From positions 7,783,001-7,847,000 of the forward strand of contig BSWB01000002.1 in assembly GCA_033239125.1 (NCBI GenBank): a stretch of DNA of 64,000 bases. The letters run 5' to 3'. Under the pieces are notes generated by a model. It was not told the origin of the DNA. It made no database searches and was given only the letters and a program-made list of their open reading frames with translations. The position numbers and the translations under genes were made by a program. Within the stretch, counting starts at the first letter, position 1. Each line of letters begins with the position of its first letter. This document shows, in pieces, positions 36,451 to 49,080 of this stretch. Origin of the DNA: Fagopyrum homotropicum. Its lineage: Eukaryota > Streptophyta > Magnoliopsida > Caryophyllales > Polygonaceae.

Positions 36451-39400
36451 ATGGCAAATCAAGAAGTTCTGAATACTTCCCCCAATTCAGATCTGGTTAA
36501 GCAAACATCTATCAATGTGAATGATCCTCTTTATTTGTCCAATTCGGACAATCCTGGAATGCAATTAGTGTCTATTCTGTTTAATGGCTCTAATTTCGTC
36601 TCATGGAGGAGAAGTATTCATATGGCACTTGGAGCAAAACAAAAACTCGGTTTCGTTGATGGCACCTGCTTGAAACCTACTCAGGAAGATGAAGATAAGC
36701 TTGCACGCTGGATTCGAGCAAACTTCATGATACGATGTTGGATTTTACATTCAATGAAGTCTGAAATTGCTGAGCTATTTACTTATGCAGAATCTTCCAA
36801 GGAGCTTTGGGATGACATTGTTGAACGATTTGAGGTATCAAATGCTCCCTTGATCTATCAGATTCATAAGGATCTTAATTCATTGAAACAGGAGAACCAT
36901 ACAGTTGCTGTTTATTATGGAAAGTTGAAGAAATTATGGGAGGAGTTATCTAATGTTGATGCTATTCCTTCCTGTACTTGCAAAGGTATTATTCACTGCA
37001 AATGTGAGATTCTTAAGAAAATGTCTGCTAGAGAGGCTAAGTTGCGAGTAATGCAATTTCTTATGGGCCTGAATGATCAATTTGAACAAATTCGTAGCCA
37101 TATATTATTATTGGACACTTTACCTACTATGAATCGTGTGTTCCATATGGTGATTCAAGTTGAGAAACAGAAAGAGATTACTTGTCATAATATACCTACA
37201 CATGATGCTTTAGCTGTCTCTAGGAATGTTCTTTATAGACAGGTTGGTGAAAGTCGTAGAGATTATAAGAAAGAAAAGTTTGATAGGTTGTGTTCATACT
37301 GTAAAGAGCGAGGACATCTTAAGGAAAGTTGTTTCAAACTTACTGGTATACCAGATTGGTATAAGGAATTTAAATCTAAGGATGAGAGATCTTCAGTTGC
37401 TAATCCATCTTTTCGATCTGCCAATGTCATGGAGTCTTCTGCCAGGGATAATCCTCTAGATATTGTTGATCCACCATCATCATCTACATCTATGGATCCT
37501 GTTATGGTTAATGTTGTTTACCAGGAAGTTCTCAAAATGATGCTTGATAAGCAATCATCTGACGTGACTAATTTTGCAGGTATTATTGATAAACTTGTGC
37601 ATAATGTCATCAATGTTTGTACCTGGATCGTGGACTCTGGAGCCACTGATCACATTACCTTCTGCAAAGAACATTTTACTCATTTGTATGATCTAGCAAC
37701 CCCTATCATCATTGGTCTACCTGATGGCTCGATGAAGAGGGTTTTTCATCGAGGCACCATTACTGTATCACCTACTCTTACACTTCATAATGTGTTATAT
37801 ATGCCAGATTTCCAACACAACCTGATTTCAGTATCTAGACTTATTCATGATTTGCAATTGAAGATAATCTTCACTGATGTTGCCTGCTTGTTTCAGAACC
37901 ATATCAGTAATTCAGTCGTGGCTACAGGTTATAGAGAAGGGGGCCTTTATAAACTTGGAATTCCAGTTTCATCTTCCTTGGCGTCTGCAGTTGATTCTTC
38001 TGCAAATAAAAAACTTGATGTTCATCTATTACATTCTCGTTTAGGTCATATGTCATTGACTAAACTGACTCATATGGATATTTGTTCTACTTCTGGCATT
38101 AATAAGTTAAATTGCCATACTTGTGTTTTAGCCAAATAACATCGTTTACCTTTTTCACCTAGTACTTCTTATGCTACACAATTATTTGCCTTAATTCATG
38201 TTGATATATGGGGTCCATATCATACATTGTCAATGTGTGGTGCTAAATACTTCCTTACAGTGGTTGATGATTGCTCTCGCTGCACCTGGACGTTTCTCAT
38301 GTCAAACAAACAACAAGTGTTCAAGACCCTTGTTGGTTTTTGTGCTTATGTCCATACTCAGTTCAAAGTTAAGGTTCAATCTGTAAGGTCTGATAATGGT
38401 GCAGAATTCTTGCAGACTCAGCTTCAAGATTTCTTTCTTCATTCAGGCATTCTTCATCAGCGCTCTACACCTTATGTTCCACAGCAAAATGCTCGTGTGG
38501 AAAGAAAACATCGCCACCTTCTGGAGACTGCTAGGGCACTTCGTCTTCATGCTAATCTCCCTATTACTTTCTGGGGTGAATGCATACTTACTGCCACATA
38601 TCTCATCAATTAAATGCCCTCTCAGGTCCTGAATTGGGGCATTTCATTTGAAATTCTTCATCAATCCAAGGTCACATATGATCATTTGCGAGTTATAGGT
38701 TGTCTTTGCTTCAGCCTCAAAAATCTTAAGGACAAACTTGAACCAGTCTCTCAGCCCTGTGTGCTTCTTGGCTACCCTCCAGGCCAGAAGGCATACAAAC
38801 TTTTCAATCTTGAGACTCGTCGGGTATTCACCAGTCGCCATGTCATTTTCCAGGAAACTATTTTTCCTTTCAAAAATTCATCCAACTTACCTTCATCTAA
38901 TTCACCTACCCTTCCTCTTGTCTCACCTGGTGTTGGTGATGATCATTTTATCAATGTCCCTGCCACTTCTCTTCCTGCATCTAATTCCCCACCTATCCAA
39001 GCCCCTTCTACTTCTTCACCTGATTTTTCATCTCCTGTACCTGTTCCATTTGGAACTCCTACCTCCACAAATACATCTCCTTCTTCCCTTACCACCACAG
39101 ATAATTCTACTCCCTTAATTATTACTCCTTCCCCTATAATTATTCCTCCTGAGACTTCTACTCGACCTACTAGTATTGTTCAGCGCCCAGCATATCTCAG
39201 AGATTATCAGTGCAATTCTCTCATCACTTCCAAGCACTTTAATCTTTCCTGTCATTCTTCTGACTATGTTGCAGCTCTTTGTACTGTGCTTAGTTCATTT
39301 GAACCGTCTCATTATCATCAGGCTAAAGATCACCCCGTTTGGGTTGAGGCAATGCAACAGGAACTCACTGCTCTCGAACATAATGATACATGGGAGCTCC

Positions 39401-40821
39401 TTCCTTTACCTCCAAGCAAGACAACTATAGGCTCTAAATGGGTCTATAAGCTTAAACATCGACCTGATGGCACTATTGAGCGCTATAAAGCTCGCTTGGT
39501 TGCTAAAGGCTACAACCAAATCAAGAATAAGGATTATAAACACACTTTTTCACCAGTGGCAAAGTTTTCTACCATTCGAGTCATTCTAGCTTTAGCAGCT
39601 GCTCGACAGTGGCCTCTTCATCAACTCGACATTAATAATGCATTTCTTCATGGTTTTCTGGATGAGGAAGTTTATATGTTGCCTCCTCCTGCATATGCTA
39701 AGGCTCCTCATGGCTTTGTTTGTCTTCTCAAACGATCTCTCTATGGTCTTAAACAGGCCAGCCGACAGTGGAACATTGAACTCACTAAATTGCTTACTCA
39801 TCTTCAGTTTGTGCAATCTCGCCAGGATTATTCATTGTTTACCAAGTCTTCTCCTAGTGGTTTGACCATTGCCTTGGTTTATGTGGACGACATGCTCATT
39901 ACTGGTAATGTTCCTTCAGATATTTTGTCTCTCAAGCAAGCACTTGATCGTGCTTTTACTATCAAAGACCTTGGAGATGCTCGTTTCTTCTTAGGCATGG
40001 AGATTGATGTTTCTTCTACTGGTATTTTCATCAATCAACGAAAATATATTGCTGATGTTCATTTATCTGATTGCAAAGTTACTTCCTTTCCTATGCAACG
40101 CAATCTGCACCTCACTCCAGATGATGGGGATCCTATTTCTGACCCTGAGATGTATCGAAGACTCATTGGTCGTTTGCTGCATTTGTCTTTAACTCGCCCT
40201 GATATTGCTTATACTGTACAACAGTTAAGTCAATTTCTTTCGTCCCCTCGTGCACCTCACTTACAAGCAGCTACATATCTCATTCGTTATCTTAAAGGGA
40301 CCATGGATTTGGCCTTATTTTATCCAGTTCAGCCTCATCTATCACTCATTGCTTATAGTGATGCTGACTGGGGTTCCTGTAGTTATTCTTGTCGCTCCAT
40401 TACTGGGTATTGCTTATTTCTGGGTCAAGCTCTTGTCTCCTGGAAAACGAAGAAACAGAAGACTGTGAGTAAGTCCTCTGCTGAGAGTGAATACCGAGCC
40501 ATGTCCATGACAACGAGTGAAATTATCTGGCTTGATGGGCTACTTCAGGATCTTCATGTTCCCCTCACTCGCCCTTATCCTTTACATTGTGATAACAAGG
40601 CTGTCCAGCATCTTGCTACTAACCCAGTCTTTCATGAGCGGACCAAGCATTTGCGTATTGATATTCATTTTGTTAGAGATGAAGTTCAACGTGGTTTTAT
40701 ATCTACCCTTCATACTCCCTCTTCTCTTCAACTTGTTGATATCTTCACTAAGCCCCTGGGAGAACAGCAACACCTGTTTTTTGTTCGCAAGCTTGGCTTG
40801 GTTCAACCCATTCCAGCTTGA
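36451..40821 (+). pseudogene. Copia Gag-Pol polyprotein with two in-frame stops
   Basis: One reading frame from ATG 36451 to TGA 40821, broken only by TAA at 38137-38139 and TAA at 38611-38613. In order: copia-type gag (about residues 20-260), a CCHC knuckle CSYCKERGHLKESC at residue 281, and protease WIVDSGATDH with D395. A pre-integrase HSRLGHMS motif follows, then integrase with D585, D648, E684 (D-X62-D-X35-E). RT with YVDDM is at 39880-39894, and RNase H carries AYSDADWGSC and KSSAESEYRAM. The first stop falls in the AK*HRLPFSP integrase entry. The second falls just after ATYLIN, before the integrase C-terminal part. All catalytic residues remain and no frameshift was seen, so decay is recent. 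The upstream TTG at 36427 is not used as start. Confidence 0.92.
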
Positions 40822-40836
40822 AGGGGGGAGGGGGGG
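40821..40836 (+). other. Copia polypurine tract
   Basis: AAGGGGGGAGGGGGG, overlapping the last base of the stop codon and abutting the 3' LTR. Confidence 0.85.
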
Positions 40837-40930
40837 TATTGGTATTATATAGTGATATATGTAAATAAAGGGACTGCTTATGTAATAAACCCAAAGTTGT
40901 AACAAACTCTAACAGGCTATATATAGCCTT
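40837..40930 (+). repeat. Copia 3' LTR, left part
   Basis: First 94 bp of the 3' LTR. The last three bases, CTT, are one copy of the CACTA TSD. The remaining 57 bp resume at 49652-49708. Confidence 0.9.
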
Positions 40931-42299
40931 CACTACAAAAAAAAATACTTTTGCGACGGATTTTTGCGACGGCTCCAACTTTTTGCGTCGGTGTTGCGTC
41001 GGCAATCACACCGACGCAAACTCTTCCGTCGCAAAAGGTATTTGCGACGGTAAGTACCCGCCGCTAAAGTTCTTGCGACGGCAATACGACGGTGCTAGCC
41101 GTCGCGAAAAATTGGTGTCGTCAGCGCTTATTTTAATATTTGCGACGGTCAACCCCGTCGCAAAATACGATGACGTGTATTTTCCAGCTATTTGCGACGG
41201 TAAACTACCGTCGCAAATGCCGTTGCGAAAACAAATTCCAGCTTTTTAATTCTTTCATTGTGACAGCTATTCCTGTCGAGCCCCTGAATTGGATATTGAT
41301 AATTGTCGTCACAAAGCTAATTAAAGTTATCATCATCACCATCGTAATTGATAGATACTTCATATAGTTTCTAAACAAAAGTACCTAATTGACACATTTT
41401 ATAGCATATTACATTAGTTTCAAGTCATTGTGAACAATCCCCCAAAAAAGTGCTAGTATGTTTGTGAACAACACAAAATGAAACATATTTAAACGTTATC
41501 ACTTGGATTTTCTTCTTGTGCGACTTCTTCAGCCGCAGACTCTCTTTGACCTTCTCTCCAATAGACTCATTTTGATGAACACTTGTTCCACCCTACAAAA
41601 CCAAAATTCTCTACATTAACATCAAAATATGATATTCAAGCATTTGTCAACAACAATATTAACAACACTACACACTAATATCATTATCACTAAACCAAGT
41701 ACCAAGTACCAACTATCCACAAGTGTACGGGCGTTTCTATGTACGAGAGACACTACTAAGTATTAGACAAACCACAAAATCCAATTAGACAAATCATGAC
41801 ACCACAAAACCCAATCAACAACACTACGAAATCCAAACGAAGTCAAACCTAAAATTAGTAAAATTGAGGTGGGTTAAACTGTTTACTGTATTATCTGTGG
41901 AAACAAATGTGGCCCAAGAATTGTACCATGCGAAATATTGTATGAGACCTACTACTATGTAGATTCATGTTTGTTTCTCCAATGTGGCGATAATCTGCAA
42001 TAACATTGGTAAATATAGAAGATGATTGAGATTATAACATTCACATTGGAAGCAACTCAACACAGAAACAACATATTTAATGTTACCTGCTACTGTATTA
42101 GCAAACAATAATTACTACACAAAATTAGGTGGTGTATTATTGTGACTACGTTTAATGTTTGTACCTCTAAATTATATGATTGTATCAAGAATCTACAACA
42201 CTACTTAAATATGTGTTCAAAAGTATTGTGCATAACACAAAAAAATCAAACAATAAGCACATAAGATTTATAAAGAAGCATTGTTAGGGAAGATGAAAC

Positions 42300-42385
42300 A
42301 TACTTTCTCCAAACTCCATAAAATCAAAGACCTGCTCAGGTGTTGCTACAATATCTTCCCTTAATCCAGCAACAAAAATTCCACG
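42300..42385 (-). pseudogene. Kinesin-7-like motor exon fragment (VAGLRE region)
   Basis: The minus strand reads RGIFVAGLREDIVATPEQVF and continues DFMEFGE. This matches the stretch of plant CENP-E-like (kinesin-7) motor domains that precedes switch I. An AG acceptor (TTTCCAG) precedes it. It lies downstream, in gene order, of the exons at 44549-45095, so a long genomic segment with introns was probably captured. Exons expected between 42385 and 44549 were not found. Confidence 0.7.
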
Positions 42386-44201
42386 CTGGAAAAGGAAGTT
42401 GCGAGAAGTAAGAGCTCTTCATTGTTGATACCCCTGTGGAGGGATGGAGAACTCGGAAGCGGGGACACAGGAAGTCATGTAAAATTATAAGGGTATCGTT
42501 TTCTGATGAGTTACAGTAGAAGATAATTGCCAATACACACTTATTATTATTATGATAGGGGGTATAGTTGGTTTCTCAAGTGAGAAACTCTTTTCCCTAT
42601 CACAACCTTTGTATGTTGACCGCCCTCTTGCTCTATCTTTTCTTCAATCCTCCACTGCCTCCATGCTCCTTCTTTGCTGCACCCTGCTTCTACAAAGTAT
42701 CCACAACGTACTATGCCTTAAACTCTACAAATATTTATAAATTAAAAAAGGAGCATAATAAAATAAACAACCCACCATTTGGAAGAATCCAAGTCTGTGA
42801 GATGGCCTTGAAGGATTTTTTGAAACTTCTCCAGGAAGAGGACGAAGACTCCTCTTGCCACCTGAACAGCGGACAGAGGGTTTAAGAGATGCTTCCAGGA
42901 TGATGCTCTAATATACGACTAGGTTTCACTACCTTCCAGATCTAGAGATTTGCAAACCCATCTTTTTCCAGGACCAGCAGAAGCACGGGTTTCAACTCTG
43001 GGTGGCCTCACCTGCTGCTCTTAAGAGACATCTTATCATGAAACAACAAACTGGGTTTAATTTCAAAGAGCAAGGTGGTTTAGTTTAAGGCTACCATTTG
43101 ATGAGTTGTTGAGCTTTGATGCTTCACAAATCTCATTTGGGGTTGGCCTCCATACTTGCTCTGCAAAGAATGCTCTCTTCCTTGAGAATGAGACAAAATG
43201 GAAGATTTGAATGAAGGTTTCCCTGATGAACAAATTAATTCAACAATCGATTCATCAAAACCATAAATAAATGGTGAAACCATTCTTTCTTGGATGATGA
43301 TGCTTTGAAGACTGCAAATCACTCATCCTCAACTCTAAGAAAGACTCTGCTCATGTTCCAATACAACCCAAACAATTTAACCCCTTTTCACAGAATCACT
43401 ACTCGCTCTCCCAAATAAACCCTAATAAAACTAATTACCTTGTGTTTCCCCAATTGCTCCTCTCTCAAACCCTTTGCCGAACACCAAAAGGAGACAACAT
43501 TAAGCCCAAATAAACCCTAATAAACCAAGGGTGCCATAAAAATACCTTGTTTGTATCCTTTGAATTGCAAATTTTTGAGTTCATGAGATAAGGGAAATGA
43601 TGAAAATGTGAAAGTACATTAGTTGGCACCACTATGAGATATCGGGTTCACTTAAACCTCCTACATTCATTCAGTTTAAAACAATCCCCAATAAAAGTCA
43701 ATCCACTAAACAACTGAGTAAGCAAAATGAGATCATCAATAAAACAATCTAGGGTGATCCCACTTGTATTGTAAAATAGATCTAATACTCTTGTATTGTA
43801 CTGAAGAGATATCGGACAGCAAGTGGGACAAATCAATTAGCAGCCCTAATTGATCCATGCATATTATATATATACAAGCTAGTTTTTAATTTGAATTAAC
43901 ATATGAATTAAGGTGGTTAATTATGATTAGTGTGTTTTTTGGTCAATTTAGGTATGCATTAACATTATTATACTATAATATTATAATGGGTATTTAAAAG
44001 AGAAGTGTGCTTATGGAATGTAGGGACATCTCTTTATCTTTGTGTCTTGCTTGCATTTGCAGTTAGAGTAATATGCTGCTAAATTATGTTGATCAAATTA
44101 AATCATATCAAATCAACCATACCCACCCACTCACCCTACAACCATAAACAAAACATTGCTAATCAAAATAATTATAATAATTAGAGAGACTAATCTAGCA
44201 T

Positions 44202-44204
<3 letters not shown>
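42386..44204. other. CACTA interior between kinesin fragments, unassigned
   Basis: Several short ORFs occur (for example minus 43080-43322 and 43648-43836) without family support. Part of this may be kinesin introns. A second captured gene is possible around 42780-43080, where a GAGGAAGAC-rich stretch and splice-like signals occur, but I could not identify it. Confidence 0.35.

Positions 44205-44269
<65 letters not shown>
44205..44269. repeat. (TA)n microsatellite, about 32 units
   Basis: Uninterrupted TA inside the outer CACTA element. Confidence 0.97.
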
Positions 44270-44271
<2 letters not shown>

Positions 44272-44548
44272 TACTTCTCAAGCTAGTTAAATTGTTTTTC
44301 TTTTCCGAAAGTAATGGTAACCCATTGTTGATCAATGAACAAAACTCTTTTTTCTTTAATAAAGTAATGTAATTGGTTAGATTAGAAAAAATATGAAATA
44401 TAATAGTAGGAGGTGGATAAGATTACAATTATATCATATAATATATTGTAATGATAAAAAAAATCAATATTAAAACTATATTTTAGCTTGAGTATACTTT
44501 TATGAAGGATATATTATAGTTATTTAAGGAATTACCAACACCAAGTTC

Positions 44549-45095
44549 ATTTAGAAGAGCCTCGCATTGTGTGTGTCTTCCCGCTGCTAGTCTGCACGTA
44601 AGCAAAAGCAGTCCCTATCCAACAAGCAAACCACAACAGTTTATCAATGATAGCTATTGCAAAAGTGCAAATATGTTCCAACATAAACCTAATTTCACAT
44701 AACCGTGAACCTAGTGAACTACTGAACTCCAATTAAATTAACTAACAAGAAAATTTGGACAAAGTGCAGGAGGAGGAGAGTTTGATACCATTGAATCCAC
44801 GAACCGCCGCACCGACAATTTCCCTCGTACGAGCTTCATTAACATCCCTAGTGATACAATCTTCTCCACAAATCCGGTCTAGTATAACACGAGAATTTTA
44901 TTTAGAATAAAAATTTGAGCATCGTGAGTTCAATTTGGCAGACAAACTGTAGGAAACTAGAATTGGCCTACCAAATTTGAGTTTGTGAGGCTGGTTGGGG
45001 TAAGAGATGGAATTGTCGCAGATCCGCCATGGACTAGACTTCGCATCCTCCGGCGAAAGAGGTCGTGCCCTAACGGTCACGTAAATTCTCTCCAT
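44549..45095 (-). pseudogene. Kinesin-7-like gene fragment, first three exons
   Basis: Three exons with splice signals are visible on the minus strand. Exon 1 is 44972-45095 (MERIYVTVRARPLSPEDAKS to LKF, donor G|GTAGGC). Exon 2 is 44789-44878 (acceptor CTAG, DRICGEDCITRDVNEARTRE to FNG, donor G|GTATCA). Exon 3 starts at 44614 (acceptor GATAG) and reads GTAFAYVQTSSGKTHTMRGS. Phases join correctly (124 and 90 bp). These are the start of a kinesin motor domain including the ATP-binding P-loop. The usual YGQTSSGKT has V for G. The frame ends in a stop soon after MRGSSK. Kept introns mean DNA-level capture, not a processed copy. In a living gene it would be a microtubule motor; here it is a fragment. 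Confidence 0.85.
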
Positions 45096-46083
45096 TTCTC
45101 AATCTTTTACTTCGACCCTTAACCTTCGAGAGGAAGATGAGAGCAACGAATTCTTGGGACTGGCCGGAATCAAGAACAACAAAAATCACAAATAAAACAA
45201 GAAAGAGGCGAAGAAGAGACAAACACTACAAAAAATAATTCAATTAGCCACGGATGTTGGCGACGGCAAAAAAGCTATTTGCCGACGCCAACCATCAACG
45301 GCGACGGCAAAACAGGGCGAAGCCAGAACAGGCGACGCAAATTTTTTCGCCACGGTGTTTTGTCGTCGCTAAAATATTTTGCGACGGCTATGCGACGGAT
45401 TATTGCCGTCGCAAATATTTCGCGTCGGCAAAAGCCGTCGTCGTCTAATGTGTCGCAAAGTTTAAAAATTGGTGCGAAATTTGAATTTTGGCGACGTCAG
45501 TAGCCGTCGCAAATCTTAAAGTCGGTGGGAAAGTCGGTGGTCCTAGATCTACAAGATTTGTTTGAATATTAAATGCTCAATAGTCTCAGTAATTCATTTA
45601 TGTCTTTTCCTCCATTTATAAATTATCAAACAAATTAGAAGCTAATTTGCTATACTAAGGGTATGAAACAAACAAAGGGGATTAAAACCATGTTAATCTT
45701 CAAACATTGTTTTCCTATAAAAATTTTCTACCACCAAATCTGACAAGCTGATTTTTACTGCTATAGTTTTTACATCTTTCCTCAAACCCTAATTTCCACT
45801 TTCTTCAAGAGCTTGTAAAAAGAGTACAGGTGCTCATGACTAATAAAACCAATTAACATAAAATTTGAAGCTAATTTGATTTCCCCTATGAACTTCCACC
45901 TTCAGATATGCTATTCAAGGAGGGCTTCCATGCTTTTGATTTGCTGTGTTACCATTTGCAGCTCCAACTTCCCTTGATCTCTGTCTTTCTTGTTTATTAG
46001 CCTGAATATTCAAGTCAAATTTAGGATTTTATTTCTCCATTTCATCTTATTTTGTAACAAAAGATTTACAAGTTAATCACCTC

Positions 46084-46345
46084 TTGATTCTTGTCAGGCT
46101 GAATCTTCTGGTTGTTTACTTAATATCCTTCAAAGCATCCCCTTCATCTGTTAATTCAATCCCATTCTTCTTCACCTTAGCTTGTTTCTTTGCCACCAAA
46201 ACCTTCATATCCTCTATATTGAACAAAAAACCCAAAAATCAGGATTTCAATCCACCAAACCCTGTGTGCCTAACGCTTTCTTCCCTGTGGGCTCGGGAAG
46301 CTCTACCATTCAGTCTCTTTCTTCCCTGGTTGAAGTGACTTTTCT
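46084..46345 (-). pseudogene. Coding-like fragment, not recognised
   Basis: The minus strand has KVLVAKKQAKVKKNGIELTD followed by EGDALKDIK in one frame, and a possible upstream start MVELPEPTGKKALGTQGLVD in another. The composition looks like real protein, but no family was recognised. It may be a third captured gene piece or part of the TRAPPC2L locus neighbour. Confidence 0.35.
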
Positions 46346-46955
46346 CCTAGCACAAATGCATATAAAATATAGAAGTGAGGTAATGAAATAAACCCTTAAT
46401 TGCACATCAATCTCAAGGCATTACCAAATTATATACTCATGATCAGCAATTTCAAAACAAAATTCTATATTCAGAAAAATCAGAATTAAAATTTTGGAAA
46501 AATAAATATAAATTTTGAGCAGAATCAAAACAATAAAAAAAAAAAGAAGCTATTTTATTACGTCTTCATGCCTACAACATGTTAACTGCCTCGGATATGA
46601 CAAATATTAGATGATTCAAATAAATATAATTATAATGAAAGCAATTTTATTTATAAATTTAAACTTATAGTTCTTTGTTCAGTTTAGATGGGAGGAGAAC
46701 AAGTACTGTTCAACTCAGCTTGATTCTTTAACCACAAAATAAAGACACAACATCACTTGTTATATCACAAATATATATGATGATTCAAATAAACAACTAG
46801 GACGAATTTCACATGTACTCAATGTGCTAACTATGAAGTTTGAGACCTAATGTATACTTGGTGTGCTAAGCTAGAACATAGCAAGGTATTTACATCATGT
46901 CTCGTAACCATGATAAAAATAAGCTAACTACTATAAAATGCTGTAAATTACTTAC

Positions 46956-47226
46956 ATTTCTAGCATCTACATCTTTGATATCTGGATCAGTGGTCACCAA
47001 GATGAATTTCACTTTGGTGTTGGTAAGATACCCATACCTAAGCAAGCTAACATCAAATTGGTATAACTAAAAACCCAAGCAAGGAAATTTTACATTCCAT
47101 AACACTAAGACAATCAAACCAAGTAGAAGAGGGAGACGAGAATGGAGAGACTTACACTTTATAGTTATTTCTGGATAAAGCAGACCAAGAAGTATTTCAT
47201 TAAGCATAAGTCCAGATTTCTTTGAT
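46956..47226 (-). pseudogene. TRAPPC2L-like gene fragment, two exons
   Basis: Minus strand. An exon at about 47158-47226 reads SKKSGLMLNEILLGLLYPEI, then TIK. An exon at 46956-47037 (acceptor CTTAG, donor AAT|GTAAG) reads YGYLTNTKVKFILVTTDPDI then KDVDARN. Together they match the middle of plant TRAPPC2-like (trafficking protein particle complex subunit 2-like), a Longin-fold subunit of the TRAPP tether that activates Rab GTPases at the Golgi. Flanking exons are not visible, so this is a captured fragment with an intron. Identification rests on memory of the family and is strong for the YGYLTNTKVKFI stretch. Confidence 0.8.
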
Positions 47227-47389
47227 TATTCACTGGAAAAACACAAAGCAACCAAGTCAATTTCAAAAATTATAAAATTGGGTGTTAATAGATCGACCAA
47301 AGATTGCAAAGTACACAATTTTAGCAAACGAAAACAGATAATCGGCCTTTGAATTGCCTGTATCTCTGTGTTTGGAAAAGTTGAAATCT

Positions 47390-47515
47390 TAAATTAGAGA
47401 CTAAACCAATACCTGGAATCAAATATTGATGTCTAAGCTTTTGAAAATTTTCAGCACTAGTCATCTTCAAATCTGAATTTGTCACAAATGCCAAAGATGT
47501 AGCCTGCAAAGACAA
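47390..47515 (-). pseudogene. Coding-like fragment, not recognised
   Basis: The minus strand reads ATSLAFVTNSDLKMTSAENF then QKLRHQYLIPGIG. It is protein-like and upstream of the TRAPPC2L exons but does not match that family's N-terminus as I know it. Possibly another captured exon. Confidence 0.35.
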
Positions 47516-49080
47516 AACAATTTGGGTCAGAAACTAAGTAAACAAGCGTGTAACAACCCTTAATAGCATCTATCATGTCATGGACATGATCAACCATTGA
47601 TTAACATATATCTGTTTCCATGAACTATTTCATTCAATTACAATAATTAGGTTGTTCCAATAAGCCTAAATTTGTATTAACATAACTATTTTGGTAAGAA
47701 GCAATAAGATATGCCTCTGTTGAACCATATTCTCAAACTAAAATTATAATGTTTAAACTTCAATAACATTCGTCAAAGTAGCAATCACAATACTCAACAC
47801 AAAAGCAAAACAGATCAAATTTACATTGCAAAACAAAAGCAAAATGCACAAGATTTGCATTGCTAAACATAAGAAAAATACACCGAAATAAAAGCACGAA
47901 AACAAAAGCAACACAATGACTTATGACAGTAACAACAAGTCGGAGAAGGGTCTATTGTCATTCAAAGCAGCTCAACAACTCAACAGCAAGTGTCCACTGT
48001 CAAAATCAACAAGAGATGGAAAAGAAATCAGTAAGATACTAACATAAAATCGATTTAGGGTTTACAAGGTAGAAGAGAGGCAAGTCGAGCGGCGGAGAAT
48101 ATACGAGATCGAGCGTGCCACTCACCTGATACTAGATCAAGCGCGACGTGGTATGAGGTTGAGACTCCGAGTCTGAGAATCAAAGTGGGTCTCTGTTTAA
48201 GCAAGAGAGAGGCGCAGGAAACAAAAGCAGCACAACGTGGTGAAACTGAGTCGAGAGACAAAGAGTGGGTCTCTGTACGATGAGTGGAAGAAGAGCGCCG
48301 GAGCGGGGCGTGCCGCTGTACCGGTGCTGGTAGCGGCGTGGTCTCGCTCTGAGTTTGGGACTCCGAGGGTCGAAGACGAGAGACACTGAGAAATGTGAGA
48401 GAGCAAAACGGCGTGGTGATGAATTTGTGCGACGGTGCCTTTAACCCTTTACTGCTATACAATTTATTACATTAGCCATTAGGGTTTGTTTATTTTTAAT
48501 TAAAAAAAGCACAAAATAAAAACTGAGGGTGAGGGGATTCAAACGTGGGATGTAAAGGAGATGCAAAACTCTGGCTCTCCCACGTACCAACTTGACTATT
48601 ACTTGAAGTGATATGTTCTGATAAGTAACTTATATAGACCGATAAAGAATATCTGATAAAAAAAAACTCAGATTCATATCTGATACGCATATAACAAATT
48701 TTTACGGAACATATACGGATAGTTATTCGCCGGATCGAGTAACGTCGGATATTCACGAACGGATCGTCGGATCGGAATTATTTTGAACACCCCTACATAT
48801 ATGGCCCTATTTTTAACTTAAACTTTACCCTCTCTTCCTTTCTAATTTTTTTCTTTTAATTTTTTAACCTTTAATATTTAAAGGGTTTATAATGGTTTTA
48901 TCATATTTTACCTAGTGAAAACTTTGAATTTTAAATATTTTTAAGAATTTTTTTTTATATTTATATCATTTTCTTATAAAAAAACTTACCGCAATATTTT
49001 CGTATGGCGCCAAAAAATTTGGCTTTTGGCGTCGACGACATAAGCCATCGCCAATGATCCCTTCTATTAGCCATGGTAAA
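47516..49080. other. Interior of inner CACTA element, unassigned
   Basis: An ORF on the minus strand (48055-48462) is Ser/Arg/Leu-rich with overlapping ORFs in other frames and no family match. It may be a captured 5' untranslated region. 48500-48800 looks like the edge of a small repeat (GGATCGTCGGATCGGAATTA). Confidence 0.35.

Noticed and set aside
48055..48462. 135-codon minus-strand ORF inside the inner CACTA element
   Set aside because: Overlapping ORFs in other frames, low-complexity Ser/Arg composition and no domain; probably captured untranslated sequence.
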